Of a stretch of DNA of 64,000 bases, positions 1 to 10,090 are shown piece by piece. This DNA comes from Leptura quadrifasciata. Lineage: Eukaryota > Arthropoda > Insecta > Coleoptera > Cerambycidae. The notes beneath the pieces were generated by a model that ran no database searches, was not told the origin of the DNA, and worked only from the letters and a program-made list of their open reading frames with translations. The stretch's first letter is position 1, and each line of letters opens with the position of its first letter. The DNA lies in the NCBI GenBank assembly GCA_963675555.1, contig OY776674.1:156686107-156750106 (forward strand), read 5' to 3'. Position numbers and translations under genes: made by a program.

Positions 1-1310
1 TCCTCAGTATGCCATAGGTCATGGAGCAGACAAATGACAGTGGCCAACCTGCTAGTCTTATACAGACTAATGTAAATGGTATAGTGGTGAGAGGTAATTG
101 AATCCTCTCATGTGGTCTAATGCTACTATACACCAGACATCATAGATGTCTCCGTGGTGCATAGCGACTTGCCATTTTGCAAGTACCGAGAGCGGCGACC
201 TTTAGCCCTTGGTGGACTTAACCTATATACTGTTATTATACATGATTTGCAGGAAACAACTACTCAGCGGGCAAATACCCCGACCTGCATTGAATTACAC
301 CTTACAAATTATGAAAAATTGGTAGCCAATGTCATTTGTCAACTCCCTGACCAGACATAGACCGGTTTCGAACTTATTAGTTCTCCTCAGTATGCCATAG
401 GTCATGGAGCAGACAAATGACAGTGGCCAACCTGCTAGTCTTATACAGACTAATGTAAATGGTATAGTGGTGAGAGGTAATTGAATCCTCTCATGTGGTC
501 TAATGCTACTATACACCAGACATCATAGATGTCTCCGTGGTGCATAGCGACTTGCCATTTTGCAAGTACCGAGAGCGGCGACCTTTAGCCCTTGGTGGAC
601 TTAACCTATATACTGTTATTATACATGATTTGCAGGAAACAACTACTCAGCGGGCAAATACCCCGACCTGCATTGAATTACACCTTACAAATCATGAAAA
701 ATTGGTAGCCAATGTCATTTGTCAACTCCCTGACCAGACATAGACCGGTTTCGAACTTGACCTATGGCATACTGAGGAGAACTAATAAGTTCGAAACCGG
801 TCTATGTCTGGTCAGGGAGTTGACAAATGACATTGGCTACCAATTTTTCATGATTTGTAAGGTGTAATTCAATGCAGGTCGGGGTATTTGCCCGCTGAGT
901 AGTTGTTTCCTGCAAATCATGTATAATAACAGTATATAGGTTAAGTCCACCAAGGGCTAAAGGTCGCCGCTCTCGGTACTTGCAAAATGGCAAGTCGCTA
1001 TGCACCACGGAGACATCTATGATGTCTGGTGTATAGTAGCATTAGACCACATGAGAGGATTCAATTACCTCTCACCACTATACCATTTACATTAGTCTGT
1101 ATAAGACTAGCAGGTTGGCCACTGTCATTTGTCTGCTCCATGACCTATGGCATACTGAGGAGAACTAATAAGTTCGAAACCGGTGTATGTCTGGTCAGGG
1201 AGTTGACAAATGACATTGGCTACCAATTTTTCATGATTTGTAAGGTGTAATTCAATGCAGGTCGGGGTATTTGCCCGCTGAGTAGTTGTTTCCTGCAAAT
1301 CATGTATAAT

Positions 1311-1313
<3 letters not shown>
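1..1313. repeat. 383-bp satellite array with an internal inversion
   Basis: Two units run forward (1-383 and 384-758) and the same unit then runs in reverse (759-1141 and 1142-1313). The spacing is exactly 383 bp on both sides. Copies differ at only a few bases, for example aaattatg versus aaatcatg near 308 and 691. The orientation switch at 758/759 follows 'ccggtttcgaactt', where the forward copy should continue with 'attagttctc'. Short ORFs in the units repeat only because the DNA repeats; I see no protein signature. The array continues past the left window edge, so its true size is unknown. It could be a tandem satellite or overlapping copies of a longer element. Confidence 0.93.

Positions 1314-1314
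<1 letters not shown>

Positions 1315-1386
<72 letters not shown>
1315..1386. repeat. (AT)n microsatellite grown inside a satellite unit
   Basis: About 70 bp of pure AT dinucleotide. It begins where the 383-bp unit normally reads 'acagtatatagg', so the tract seems to have expanded from that short seed. It ends the recognisable array. Confidence 0.95.
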
Positions 1387-1388
<2 letters not shown>

Positions 1389-1690
1389 CTCACTATCTCA
1401 GTTCCGTTAACTAGGAAGCAGCGATTTCAGAATGTAAACATAGTTTTCACAAAGAATTATCAGTCCGTCGGCGCGAAGCGCGGCGCTGTTTGGCCTAAGA
1501 CTTGACCCTGTTTGTTAAATCCAGATGGTAATTAGCGACCGATCCCTTTTTCATTAGTTTCTTTTTAACTGTTACTGAGAAGATACAAAACTCTTCAATG
1601 ACACTTCTAGTAACAGCACAATACTTGTGGTTAATTTCTTTCTCCATACCTAGAGCAGTATTATGCCATGTGTCTATATGAGCCTTTTCC
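1387..1690. repeat. Interspersed repeat, copy 1 (related to 8320-8560)
   Basis: This stretch shares ordered blocks with 8320-8560: 'ctcactatctcagttccgtt', a 'gcgcgaagcg' block followed by 'tttggcctaa', 'tttctttttaactg', and 'ttggttaatttctt' followed by 'catacctagag'. The two copies are strongly diverged, with indels. No coding signature is visible. It is probably a non-coding part of an old mobile element. The bases from 1691 to 2180 are AT-rich with nothing recognised. Confidence 0.6.
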
Positions 1691-2180
1691 AGTGTTATTC
1701 ATAATATAATATTGCAATAATAACAAGTTATTGTCAATTAAATTTCCAAAAAAGTCCTGAAAACGATTCTGATATTCTAAATTATTTAGAAGACATATTA
1801 TGGTTTAAAAATTGCCTTAGAAATTTTCATTATTCCAACCTATTGTCCAGCAGTGTACACCTTCAACCCATTTTAATGAACAGTCGATTATAATGCAGAT
1901 ATAGTTAATTTTTTTGGTAGACGAAAGTGACATTATATTTTCATTAGATTTTATATTGATGGCATTAAAATCAGGTAAATTGTATGGTTACATAGTAAAT
2001 GGTATAGTTTAAGTCAACGGTAAATTTAGTTTTTAATGTACGTCGGCTTGTTTGATGGTACCATACCGACTGGTTCGCCGGCGTTAATAATGAGCTCGTA
2101 AAGTTTTTGTTGCATTTTTTATTGGCAGGGAAGCTTTGACTTGGACTATATAAATTTAACAAAACATATAAGCCAACACA

Positions 2181-2418
2181 AAGTGGACAAATTATTACAA
2201 AAATAATAAAAGTGTAGTAAAGTAAAAATATGCCTACTACGACAGTCCAATATTCGGAAGTTATAGGACATTATTTTCAATTGATTTGGAAACGAACATT
2301 GTGCACCTTGATTGGTGGCAATGAATCGATTTCCTTTCATAGGAAATAGTGGACTGTCGTAGTAGGTATATTTTTACTTTACCACACTTTTATTATTTTT
2401 GTAATAATTTATCCACTT
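2181..2418. mobile_element. 238-bp MITE with ~68-bp terminal inverted repeats
   Basis: The left arm (from 'aagtggacaaattattac' to 'ctacgacagtcca' at 2250) is mirrored by the right arm (from 'tggactgtcgtagtagg' at 2350 to 'aatttatccactt' at 2418) with only a few mismatches. The ~100-bp centre has no ORF. It is a non-autonomous DNA transposon; the superfamily cannot be assigned without a certain target-site duplication. Confidence 0.85.
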
Positions 2419-2639
2419 ATTCCACTTATTTTGCTAAATATATACTTAGTCCGAGTTTGTCGCCAACTTGATTGCAATAAGTCGTCACCAGATGGAGCTA
2501 TTCGTAAGTTGCGGACACCTCGTATCTGTCATTTGATGACTATAGAAGTCCAGTGAAGTGATGTTGTGCATTTGCCTATGTCGCACTGATGAGACCCTGC
2601 TGGGGGCTTATTGCAATCAGATTTTATTTTGCGTTTTCC

Positions 2640-2830
2640 GATTGAAGACGTAGTATGTCGGAAGTTAGAAGAGGACATTATTTTCAATTGATTTGGAAAC
2701 GCACATTGTGCACCTTGATTGGTGGCAATGAATCGATTTCCTTTCATAGGAAATAGTGGAATACTGGACTGTCGTAGTAAGTATATTTTTACTATACTAC
2801 ACTTTTATTGTTTTTGATATATAAATTTAG
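2640..2830. mobile_element. Partial second copy of the 2181-2418 MITE
   Basis: The centre and right arm of the MITE recur here: 'acattattttcaattgattt', 'caatgaatcgatttcctttc', then 'ggactgtcgtagtaagtata'. The left arm is missing and unrelated sequence (2440-2640) takes its place. An extra 'atact' in the right arm and several substitutions show independent decay. Confidence 0.8.
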
Positions 2831-3280
2831 TTTTATCTACACTGATTGTTAGAAGTTTCATATTAAATAAATTAATGGTCGTTATTATTGTAACTGCAAT
2901 AAAGAACGTCCGTGGATGAAAGTTTTTTCAATGTATACAAAATTTTTATTTTTGCGGAACTGCAATTAAATTTCACTTTTATAAACCATTGTAAAAATTC
3001 GATCCGCGAACGTAATTATTCTAAGTGCAATAAATGACGTCTCGTAAATATATGCTTTTCGAATTTGTAACAAAGTTTTAATTTTTTCACAGTTGCAACA
3101 AAAATTTCACTTTTGAGAACTATCATAAAAAAATCGCTCCATGGAGCCTTATTTACGTAACTGTAATGAATGTCGCCATACGAAGCGTTATTTACGTAGG
3201 TATAATGAATGTCGCTCCGACGATCGTAAATTTAGCAACTACCTCGAAACCTACTTGCGAACAACAATCATTATTACGAA
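2831..3280. other. AT-rich stretch with weak short repeats, no gene
   Basis: Three loosely similar phrases ('gtaattattctaagtgcaataa', 'cgtaactgtaatgaatgtcgc' and 'cgtaggtataatgaatgtcgc', each part of a ~70-bp degenerate unit) recur between 2890 and 3220. No ORF of interest is seen. Confidence 0.45.
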
Positions 3281-3499
3281 CCGGCGTTGTGGATGGTGAC
3301 CATTCCAACGGAAACCGCGTTCTCGCTTCACACATCTTCCAGCGGCTTGTATATCAGTGTATGCGCGGAAGCTATACAACCTTAGGCGAGGGTTGTATAG
3401 GAGATATACCATCCTTCGAAGGGGATGTAAAGCCGTCGGTCCCTTGTCTATTAAATGTTAGGAAATAAATGTTTAAAAAAAAAAAAAACCGGCGTTGTG
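3281..3499 (+). mobile_element. 5'-truncated non-LTR retrotransposon tail with TSD
   Basis: An 11-bp target-site duplication 'ccggcgttgtg' (3281-3291 and 3489-3499) flanks a ~197-bp insert that ends in poly(A). The insert's 3' part ('ggggatgtaaagccgtcggt' then 'cccttgtctattaaatgtta') is shared with 55573-55819, which has its own TSD. This is the signature of target-primed reverse transcription with severe 5' truncation. The GC-rich, hairpin-prone 3' UTR resembles those of R1/I-type LINEs, but the family is not proven. The 100-codon ORF across it starts in flanking DNA and is not a gene. Confidence 0.9.
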
Positions 3500-3755
3500 T
3501 AGCACTGCATCTTAGGCATTATATTGAATATAAGGACGAGTAAAAAGTTAGGTATTAAAGTTTCTGAAGGGAGATTTGGCTCATGCGACAAAATTTTTTA
3601 GGGCAAATTTTTCATTTTCACATTTTGGTGGTAAATTTATACGTTCTTCGTCGTTTTTGCCATTAGGCGGTTCCTCAGTGATTCAGTGTCACAAAACTAT
3701 CCTTATCATGTAAATAGTGCCTTTCCTGAACGTACGGATATAAAACAATTTTATT
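3500..3755. other. No recognised feature
   Basis: Unique-looking AT-rich sequence between the LINE tail and the Penelope-type hairpin. No ORF or repeat was recognised. Confidence 0.5.
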
Positions 3756-3835
3756 GAAGTAGATTCTTCCGGGTCGCCCACGGCAAGACCCGGAAGAATC
3801 TACTTCATTAGACAACGGCCGTGAAAACCTGCATT
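3756..3835. mobile_element. Penelope-type terminus forming a perfect 20-bp hairpin
   Basis: The 20-bp arms 3756-3775 and 3787-3806 are perfect inverse copies around an 11-nt loop. The right arm continues into 'gacaacggccgtgaaaacct' and 'gcattc', the same terminal sequence seen at 18110-18150 and 26790-26830. The shared end and the head-to-head arrangement suggest the terminus of a Penelope-like element. The family assignment is inference. Confidence 0.7.
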
Positions 3836-3899
3836 CAACAATTTTATTGTTCTTAATTGTTGCGATTAATGTTTACAATGTCGAAATCCCCTTAAAAAC

Positions 3900-4310
3900 C
3901 CCGATCCAATGAGTCCCTATATGACCATTATCAAGAAATATGAATAGGGGTGGTTGGTGGAGGATGGGGGATAAATGAATATTACTATCGTGTTGAGCAC
4001 CCTCGAAAAACGGGAATAAACAAATTTTCATGCATTTTAATATTTTTGGGGATATTTTAGTATTAGAGGTGGGGGAATTTCAACCCCGGGGGTGTATAAG
4101 ATGTTGTATGATTAAATTTCATACGGCCTATCCGAATCCTGCCCAAAAAATCGATCCGTATGCCTACGATGGAAGAAACGCGAAATAGGGGTGGTTTCTC
4201 GGGTTTACGGTTAGTTGGTGAGGGGTGGAAATCTTAAAAATATCACCATCGTGTTCAGCCCCCTCGAAAACGGTGGGATACCCATGTTTCATCCCTGTCA
4301 CAGAACTTTT
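3900..4310. repeat. Two degenerate units of a GC-richer dispersed repeat
   Basis: 'taggggtggttggtggagga' at ~3945 and 'ataggggtggtttctcgg' at ~4186 each lead to an 'atcgtgtt..agc..cctcgaaaa' block about 70 bp later. The unit spacing is about 245 bp. A reverse-strand relative lies near 62080-62170. Origin unknown; no ORF of interest. Confidence 0.5.
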
Positions 4311-5540
4311 GTGTTTTAAGCCTTTTTCTGCAACTTTTTCATGGAGTTTTATTCGATCAGTCATTTTTCTCTGTATTTCCACGTTTGACATCATCGAGTA
4401 TACTTCTGACAATTTATCAGCATAATTTCGAGATGTTCAATAGATTATTGCTTAATCTTAGAGCTAAATTAAGAAGATATTCATAAATTATTAATTATAT
4501 TATTAACGTCCACGCACCCATCTAACGATTTTTCTTGCTTCTTATCTTCAGCTCTCCGTCTATAATATGGCTGAAGTTTTACATTGCGGCAAACACGTTT
4601 TTTGGATGAATCTGCATCTCCGTTTCAACTGTACATCATCTATGAAAATCATGTCATACAGTTAAAAATAATTAGTTTCTAAGGATACTAATGCAATTTT
4701 TCTATTTGGCCTGAAAACATCTTTTTTTCATAATTAATTTTTAGTAAGGCTTTTTATTCTTATCATGGCGCACGTTTCCATTATTCACCTGTGACAATAA
4801 AATGCGAGTTGAACATGCAAATTGTAAATAATATACAACATTGAAATCCGGTGAAAGGAAAAGTGTTCAAGTACTAAGTTAAATAATAAATAAATTGTGA
4901 TATTCAAAGGAAATTCCTGTATGATGGAATTTGGCTTCAACCTAGTTTCATGTTGACGAGTTTTAGTTTCATATCAATTTCCGAAAACAGAAAATCCTAT
5001 GCGTTTCATAATGTCACGCGAAATGTGCTGTAACCATTCATAATTAATTAATAATAATGTCACACAGTAAATCATATTTTGTTCGTAACATAGTACGTGT
5101 ACCATAAAGCCCATGCACATTTTATAACCAACCGTTAAAACTGCAAAAGTACTTTAATTTTAATGAATTAAAATCTAAAATGAGTAAACCGGTTTAGATA
5201 ATTTTACATGACTTTGGCTCTAACTAAATAACTAATGAGGACTGTTGCGTTGTCAACAATAGCATACTGCCCAGTTCAAAACGGCCAGGATTTCTTTGTA
5301 CTCGATTTCGATTTACCTACAATCTATCATACCGAATGTGACATTCAGCAATCCATTACTATATAACATTCAAACAGTGATAATGATGATTAATGGAAAA
5401 AGTATCCAAATAATTAATAGGTTAACATTTGTTTGAATCTCATTCTAGTTATGGTGTTATTTGATTTACTGAATTAAATTATTATTAACCTACAACGAAT
5501 TCTATTAATTAATTACCTAATAACATAACACATGAACGAG
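4311..5540. other. AT-rich gene-free stretch
   Basis: No recognisable ORF, RNA gene or repeat across about 1.2 kb. It may be ordinary intergenic or intronic DNA. Confidence 0.5.
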
Positions 5541-5800
5541 TTTCTTTTTCTAGAACATTAGAATGTTCTAAAAAAAGAACTCCACTTGTTCCCAAAAAAT
5601 AGATTTTTTGGGAACTAGTGGAGTTAGTTAAGTTCTGTCAACTGGAAAGTGATATAGACATTACATAAGACCTATTTGTGACATTTTGAGAAAATTTCTA
5701 GTACATCTATTCCGAATTTTGTGGAATTACTTGTACCTAATATAAACTCTTAAAGACTTATTAGTGGTATTTCGAGAACTGATTCTGTTTGGAAGCAAAA
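5541..5800 (+). repeat. Gypsy-like LTR or leader region with HSE-like motifs and a hairpin
   Basis: The segment precedes a gag-like reading frame and matches 56690-56960 over 'aactggaaagtgatataga' and 'cctatttgtgacattttga', with 'aatataaac' further on, so it is part of an LTR or leader. It holds TTCtaGAA (5548-5555) and GAAtgTTC (5561-5568), two-unit heat-shock-element-like blocks. It also holds a hairpin with 22-bp arms (5578-5599 and 5604-5625, one mismatch). The LTR boundaries are not resolved. Confidence 0.55.
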
Positions 5801-5803
5801 AGT

Positions 5804-7500
5804 ATGGCTACAGAAAAACAATCACAGGACTTACTTGACGAATTAAGAAGAATGTTGTTAGACCAGGAAAAGAGACACTAAGAAAGAAAACAAGAACAAG
5901 AAATGAGATGTCACGAAGAAAAAGAAGAACAACAAGGACGACATTAAGAAGAAAGAGAAGAACAGGAAAAGAGACAACAAGAAGAAAAAAGAGACGCCAG
6001 CAAGAATTAAGAAAAATGATGGGCGACCTGGAAATAAGAATTCATGGGGAAAACAGATGGAAATGACACGCCAGGAAGAATTAAGAATGGAAGAAATAAC
6101 ACACCAGCAAGAATTGAGTAGAATTATACGGATCCAACAAGATGCTATCCTTTCCGCGCCTGCAGAAATCAAAAGTGAAATTAAAGAGGATGGGCAACAT
6201 AAAGGCTGAAGTAAGTGAAGTCAGAGAAAAAGTTGGCGATAATGAAGGGAAAGTTATCGGCGTCGAAGAAAATATTACAGATATCGAGGGAAAACTTCGT
6301 ATAGTTGAAGGAAAAGTAGAACGACTTAAGCGACAGTTGAGGGCAATAAAAGGCCAGTTAGTAGTATCATCAGTTCCTCGAATGTAATCTTTCTCCTATG
6401 ATGATCAAACTTCATGGTCAACCCATTTGAGACAGCTGCGTGTGCTAACAACTGGATTAATGAAGAAAAGGCTATGTCATTAGTTTCAGTATTAAAGCTC
6501 CAAGCATCAGAATTACTTCAGACGACCCCGGTGGCATGGCGCAGCAAAAGGATTTTGAAGTTTTAGAAGCTGTAGTCGACTTAAGATATGGTAACCAACC
6601 TTACTCAACTATATCGGACTCAGTTGAAATCATGTATACAAAAAGCTGGGGAGAGCTTACAAGAACTTGAGGCTGCGATGGAGAGACTGGCACATTTGGC
6701 TTACACCAAGGTAGTTCCAGGAGCAATTGCCCGCTGAGACGTTCATTGATGGCATAAAAGACGAGGAGGAGATCAGGCTAGTCCTTAGACTAGCAGAGAA
6801 GCACTGATCCATGCACTTGAGATAGAGGCCGCCTATATGGATTCCTCATAGCACAGAGTACAAGCCGTCTCTGTCGAAGAAGCCCAATCAGAGGAAACGA
6901 ATTTGGAAATTAAACTAAAAGATATACATAAGATGTTACTCAATATTAATTGAGCAATACCAAAAAAGTTTTCCAGGAAAACACGAATACCGATAAGGGG
7001 ATGTAAAGCCTAGCGGAGGTATCCAATGTTACCGGTGCAGCAAACTAGGGCATGGGTTGTGAGGTTGTCGTCAACTTAACCTTAGGGAAGTAAAGACTGC
7101 AAGGAAAGAGGAAATTTGCTCCGATAAACCGAAATTGATGGCTATGATAAAAAATATACAGAAAAAAAGTACAGAACAAATTGAGTTCGCGACCCGAGTC
7201 AAAGCAGGAACCGCAATTGTCGAAACAGGGGCCAAAGCAACAACGAAGCAATAAAAGGCTGACAAAAGAAATCCGTTGTTATAATTGCGGCAAATTGGGG
7301 CATGTCAAGAGGTACTGTTGCCAGAGGCACCCAAAGGAAGTAAAAACCGATGATGTAAAGAAACAGTAAGATGTAGCAAAAGTGAGGGCGGTTAAGATAG
7401 AGGTTCTGAACGATTGGACAAAGGAAATCATAAAAAGAGACAACAGGCCAAGATGAAAATAGTGCACCTGAACAAACTGGCGAAGTATGTTGGGGAACTC
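5804..7500 (+). pseudogene. Gypsy-like retrotransposon gag, decayed
   Basis: A start at 5804 opens with 'MATEKQSQDLLDELRRML', followed by a highly charged Glu/Lys/Arg/Gln coiled-coil-like stretch broken by stops (5879, 5946, 6008). An open segment at 6142-6387 has repeats of the form 'EVREKVGDNEGKV'. Beyond it, in shifting frames, 6390-6900 resembles a Gag core, with 'SVLKLQASELLQT' and 'LEAVVDLRYGNQ'. Two CCHC zinc knuckles follow: a broken one at ~7029-7070 ('CYRCSKLGHG', then a stop) and an intact one near 7280-7320 ('CYNCGKLGHVKRYC'). No protease, reverse transcriptase or integrase follows, so the element is internally deleted as well as full of stops. Gag of Ty3/Gypsy elements packages the RNA in virus-like particles; this copy cannot. 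Confident about gag, less about the clade. Confidence 0.75.
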
Positions 7501-8019
7501 TGAATTGCCTGACCGGGACATTCAGGCTTAAGGAAGGGACAGTGTTATGGAGAGGGGTTTAATCCCTGGTAGCAGAGTGGAAGGAGGTCTGTCTAATTAG
7601 CTACCAGTAAAACGGTAGTTCGCCAGTTGGCCAGAGATGGAACCATTACCACAGATTGACTAGAAAACGGTACTAGAATCATCCGAAATGACAGACCAGA
7701 TGGAAGGAGAATTTGTCTGGAACAGTCTGGAGTGAGATAGATGAATCAAGAATAAAAGCCACGAATATATAAGAAGCGGATCCAACGCACGGACCAATAT
7801 TAATAATTGACGAAACATGTGCATGTTTCGCAGATTGAATATAAAATAACAGTCGAATTCCGACTTCAGTAGTTGATCATTACGCAAATTCCAATAAGTG
7901 TATATATTTCTTTCGTATTTAGACAGTTTAAAATGCTTAATTTGTAATTAACCCTAAGTAAAAATGACCATACTGCGATCTTGTCAAACATTAAGGACAG
8001 GTATAAATTATTAAACATA
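7501..8019. other. Possible 3' flank of the gag element, no gene
   Basis: The sequence from 'tgttatggagaggggttt' (~7532) onward looks like the 3' untranslated or LTR side of a Gypsy-like element. It does not match 5541-5800, so it is not a simple second LTR of the same copy. Confidence 0.35.
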
Positions 8020-8311
8020 ATATTTTTAGTCGCAAACTCCTCTATAAATCCTTATTTTACTATAAGGAACCTAACCAGACTGCAACCAACAGCTACTCTC
8101 CGGGCTATGTGCCCCGCCGAGCGCTGAATTACAAGTTACAAGCCTGGCGCGTTAAGTGTAATAATTGCATATTACCATCAAAACGCTAATACTTCGATTG
8201 CAACAAACACCAGCCGAAAGACTGATCCTACTTAAAGGAGCTCCCTTGCCAGTCGTCACACACCACTTGCAGACTGCAGTTTCGAGCTCTGCAAGTGGTG
8301 TGTGTCAAACT
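8020..8311. mobile_element. Degraded foldback-element copy plus a 17-bp hairpin
   Basis: 8024-8220 matches the left arm and centre of the foldback element at 59037-59396: 'ttagtcgcaaactcctctat', 'ccagactgcaaccaacagct' and 'gagcgctgaatta'. The right arm is missing. Directly after it lies a perfect hairpin with 17-bp arms (8257-8273 and 8288-8304), 'cacacaccacttgcaga' and its inverse. Confidence 0.75.
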
Positions 8312-8319
8312 TTATCATG

Positions 8320-8560
8320 ATACACACTCGCTTGCTCACTCCTCATTTCCGTTAACTAAGAGATAGTTTTCGCAAAGTTATTATCAGTGCATTAACGCGA
8401 AGCGGCGCGCCGAATGGTCTAACACCTGGCCCTGGTTAAATTAAAATGATGATGATTGATTATCAACCAATCCTTTTTTTCTTTAGTTTCTTTTAACTGA
8501 TACTGCTAGTAGCATTACGGAACATTTGGTTAATTTCTTCATACCTAGAGGTCTTTTGTC
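8320..8560. repeat. Interspersed repeat, copy 2 (related to 1387-1690)
   Basis: It shares the ordered blocks described for 1387-1690: 'ctcatttccgttaacta', 'cgcgaagcggcgcg', 'tttcttttaactg' and 'ttggttaatttcttcatacc'. The flanks differ. No coding signature. The bases from 8561 to 8970 are AT-rich with nothing recognised. Confidence 0.6.
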
Positions 8561-8974
8561 TTTATTTTACAGAATTTGACTAGTCGTTTCTCTTCCGAAT
8601 TAATTTGTTTACTCCCAAATATTCACTCACTCAAATCGGTTCAATCAACGGTAATATGAGGAACACAGGATTTCATTTTCTACTTTCTTTCGTAGGCTAA
8701 TTTTTAATTAGGAATTATCTTCTGTTAGTAAATTGTTAAAATTATTTGCAGGATTTTACGTTGAGTCGGTAGAGCTATTATTTCAGCCAAAATCTCTTTG
8801 TTTATGGAAAGTGCTAATGTTAAAGTATTCATTATCTTTTAAGCCACAGTCATAGAATATAATAAAAAGAAGCGTTGTAATTATGTGATACATCCCTGAA
8901 TAACACTACGTTTTTAAGTTACATAAAATGAAAACGGGGATACTAGAGATGCGCTAGATGTTATAATGTATATC

Positions 8975-9842
8975 GGGTGATTCATTTAAAGGTACTTTTT
9001 TCAAAAATAAAAAAAAATAAAAAGAAACAATTTTATTGGGGAATCTTTCTTATCATATCAAAGAACCATTCTTTACATTTATTTTTTAAAGATTATTTCT
9101 TTCAAGTGTTGGCCGTGACTGCGGCTAACATGGTCCATTCTGAAGTTCCGATTTTCGATTACGCGTTCGAGCATTTCAAGTGGTATTTGGCCAATGACAC
9201 GAGTAATGTTGGCTTCCAATTCCTCAATCGTAGCTGGCTTATCCATGTAGACTTTGGACTTTACGTAGCCCCAAAGGAAAAAGTCTACAGGTGTGATATC
9301 ACATGATCTACATGGCCAATTTACTGGTCCGAAGCGTGAAATTAACTGTTCACCGAATTGTTCTCGCAATATAGCCATGGTTTCACGGGCTGTGTGGCAA
9401 GTAGCGCCATCTTGTTGAAACCAAATATCGTCTAGATTACGAGCTTCAATTTTGGGCAGTAAATAGTCCGTTATCATTGCGCGATAACGAGCGCCATTAA
9501 CAGTTACGTTCCGGCCGGCCTCATTTTTGATGAAATATGGACCAATGGTTCCACCAGCCCATAAACCACACCAAACCGTTGTTTTCTCTGGGTGTAATGG
9601 CATCTCTTGAACCTCTTCGGGTTGCTCTTCAGCTGAAATACGGCAATTTTGCTTATTGACGTAGCCGTTAAGCCAGAAATGGGCCTCATCGCTGAACAAA
9701 ATTTTGGTCGAAAACATTGGATTTTGTTCAAGCTTTTCAAGAGTCCAAAGACTGAAACGGCGACGATTCGGAAAGTCGGCCAGCTTCAATTTTTGCACGA
9801 GTTGAATTTTGTAGGCTTTTAAACCAAGATCCGGTCATCTTT
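8975..9842 (-). pseudogene. Mariner-type (IS630/Tc1/mariner) transposase, 5'-truncated
   Basis: The minus-strand frame 9079-9798 encodes 239 residues. It contains the first catalytic Asp in 'ILFSDEAHFW', the second in 'WFQQDGATCHTA' and the third in 'SCDITPVDFFLWGYVKSKVY', with 36 residues between the last two. The frame is open further upstream to about 9838 ('DLGLKAYKIQLVQ', typical of the link from the helix-turn-helix region) and is then cut off, so the N-terminal DNA-binding domain is lost. The 3' side ends near 8975 at 'atcgggtgattcatttaaag', a probable TIR. The DDD core would cut and join DNA. The ORF's ATG is internal and not the original start. Same subfamily as 62596-63797 by the 'GATCHTA' motif. 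Confidence 0.9.
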
Positions 9843-10090
9843 ACTTTGTGCTAACCGCAAATTGTGTATTTTAAACTGTATAAATATCGCAGAAACAAAT
9901 CGATCGGAATTTGTGTAATGAACGACTACTCACATCGGGATTTGACTTTTATTTCGCAATCAATCTGCGAAACATGAACACATTTCGCCAATTACGAATA
10001 TCGATATGCTTAATCCCAGGATGTAAACAAACTTTTGCGAAATCGGCTATTAAAGCCTACATCCGAAGTAAATAATTTTAAAATACCTAT
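9843..10090. other. No recognised feature
   Basis: Sequence beyond the truncation point of the transposase. No ORF or repeat was recognised. Confidence 0.5.

Noticed and set aside
154..1250. Several 68-73-codon ORFs of identical sequence in the satellite
   Set aside because: They recur only because the 383-bp DNA unit recurs, on both strands, and have no domain or start-context support.
1302..1505. ORF with a long Ile-Tyr repeat
   Set aside because: It is a translation of the (AT)n microsatellite.
5858..6172. 104-residue Phe/Leu/Ser-rich minus-strand ORF as a membrane protein
   Set aside because: It is the antisense shadow of the Glu/Lys-rich gag coiled-coil region.
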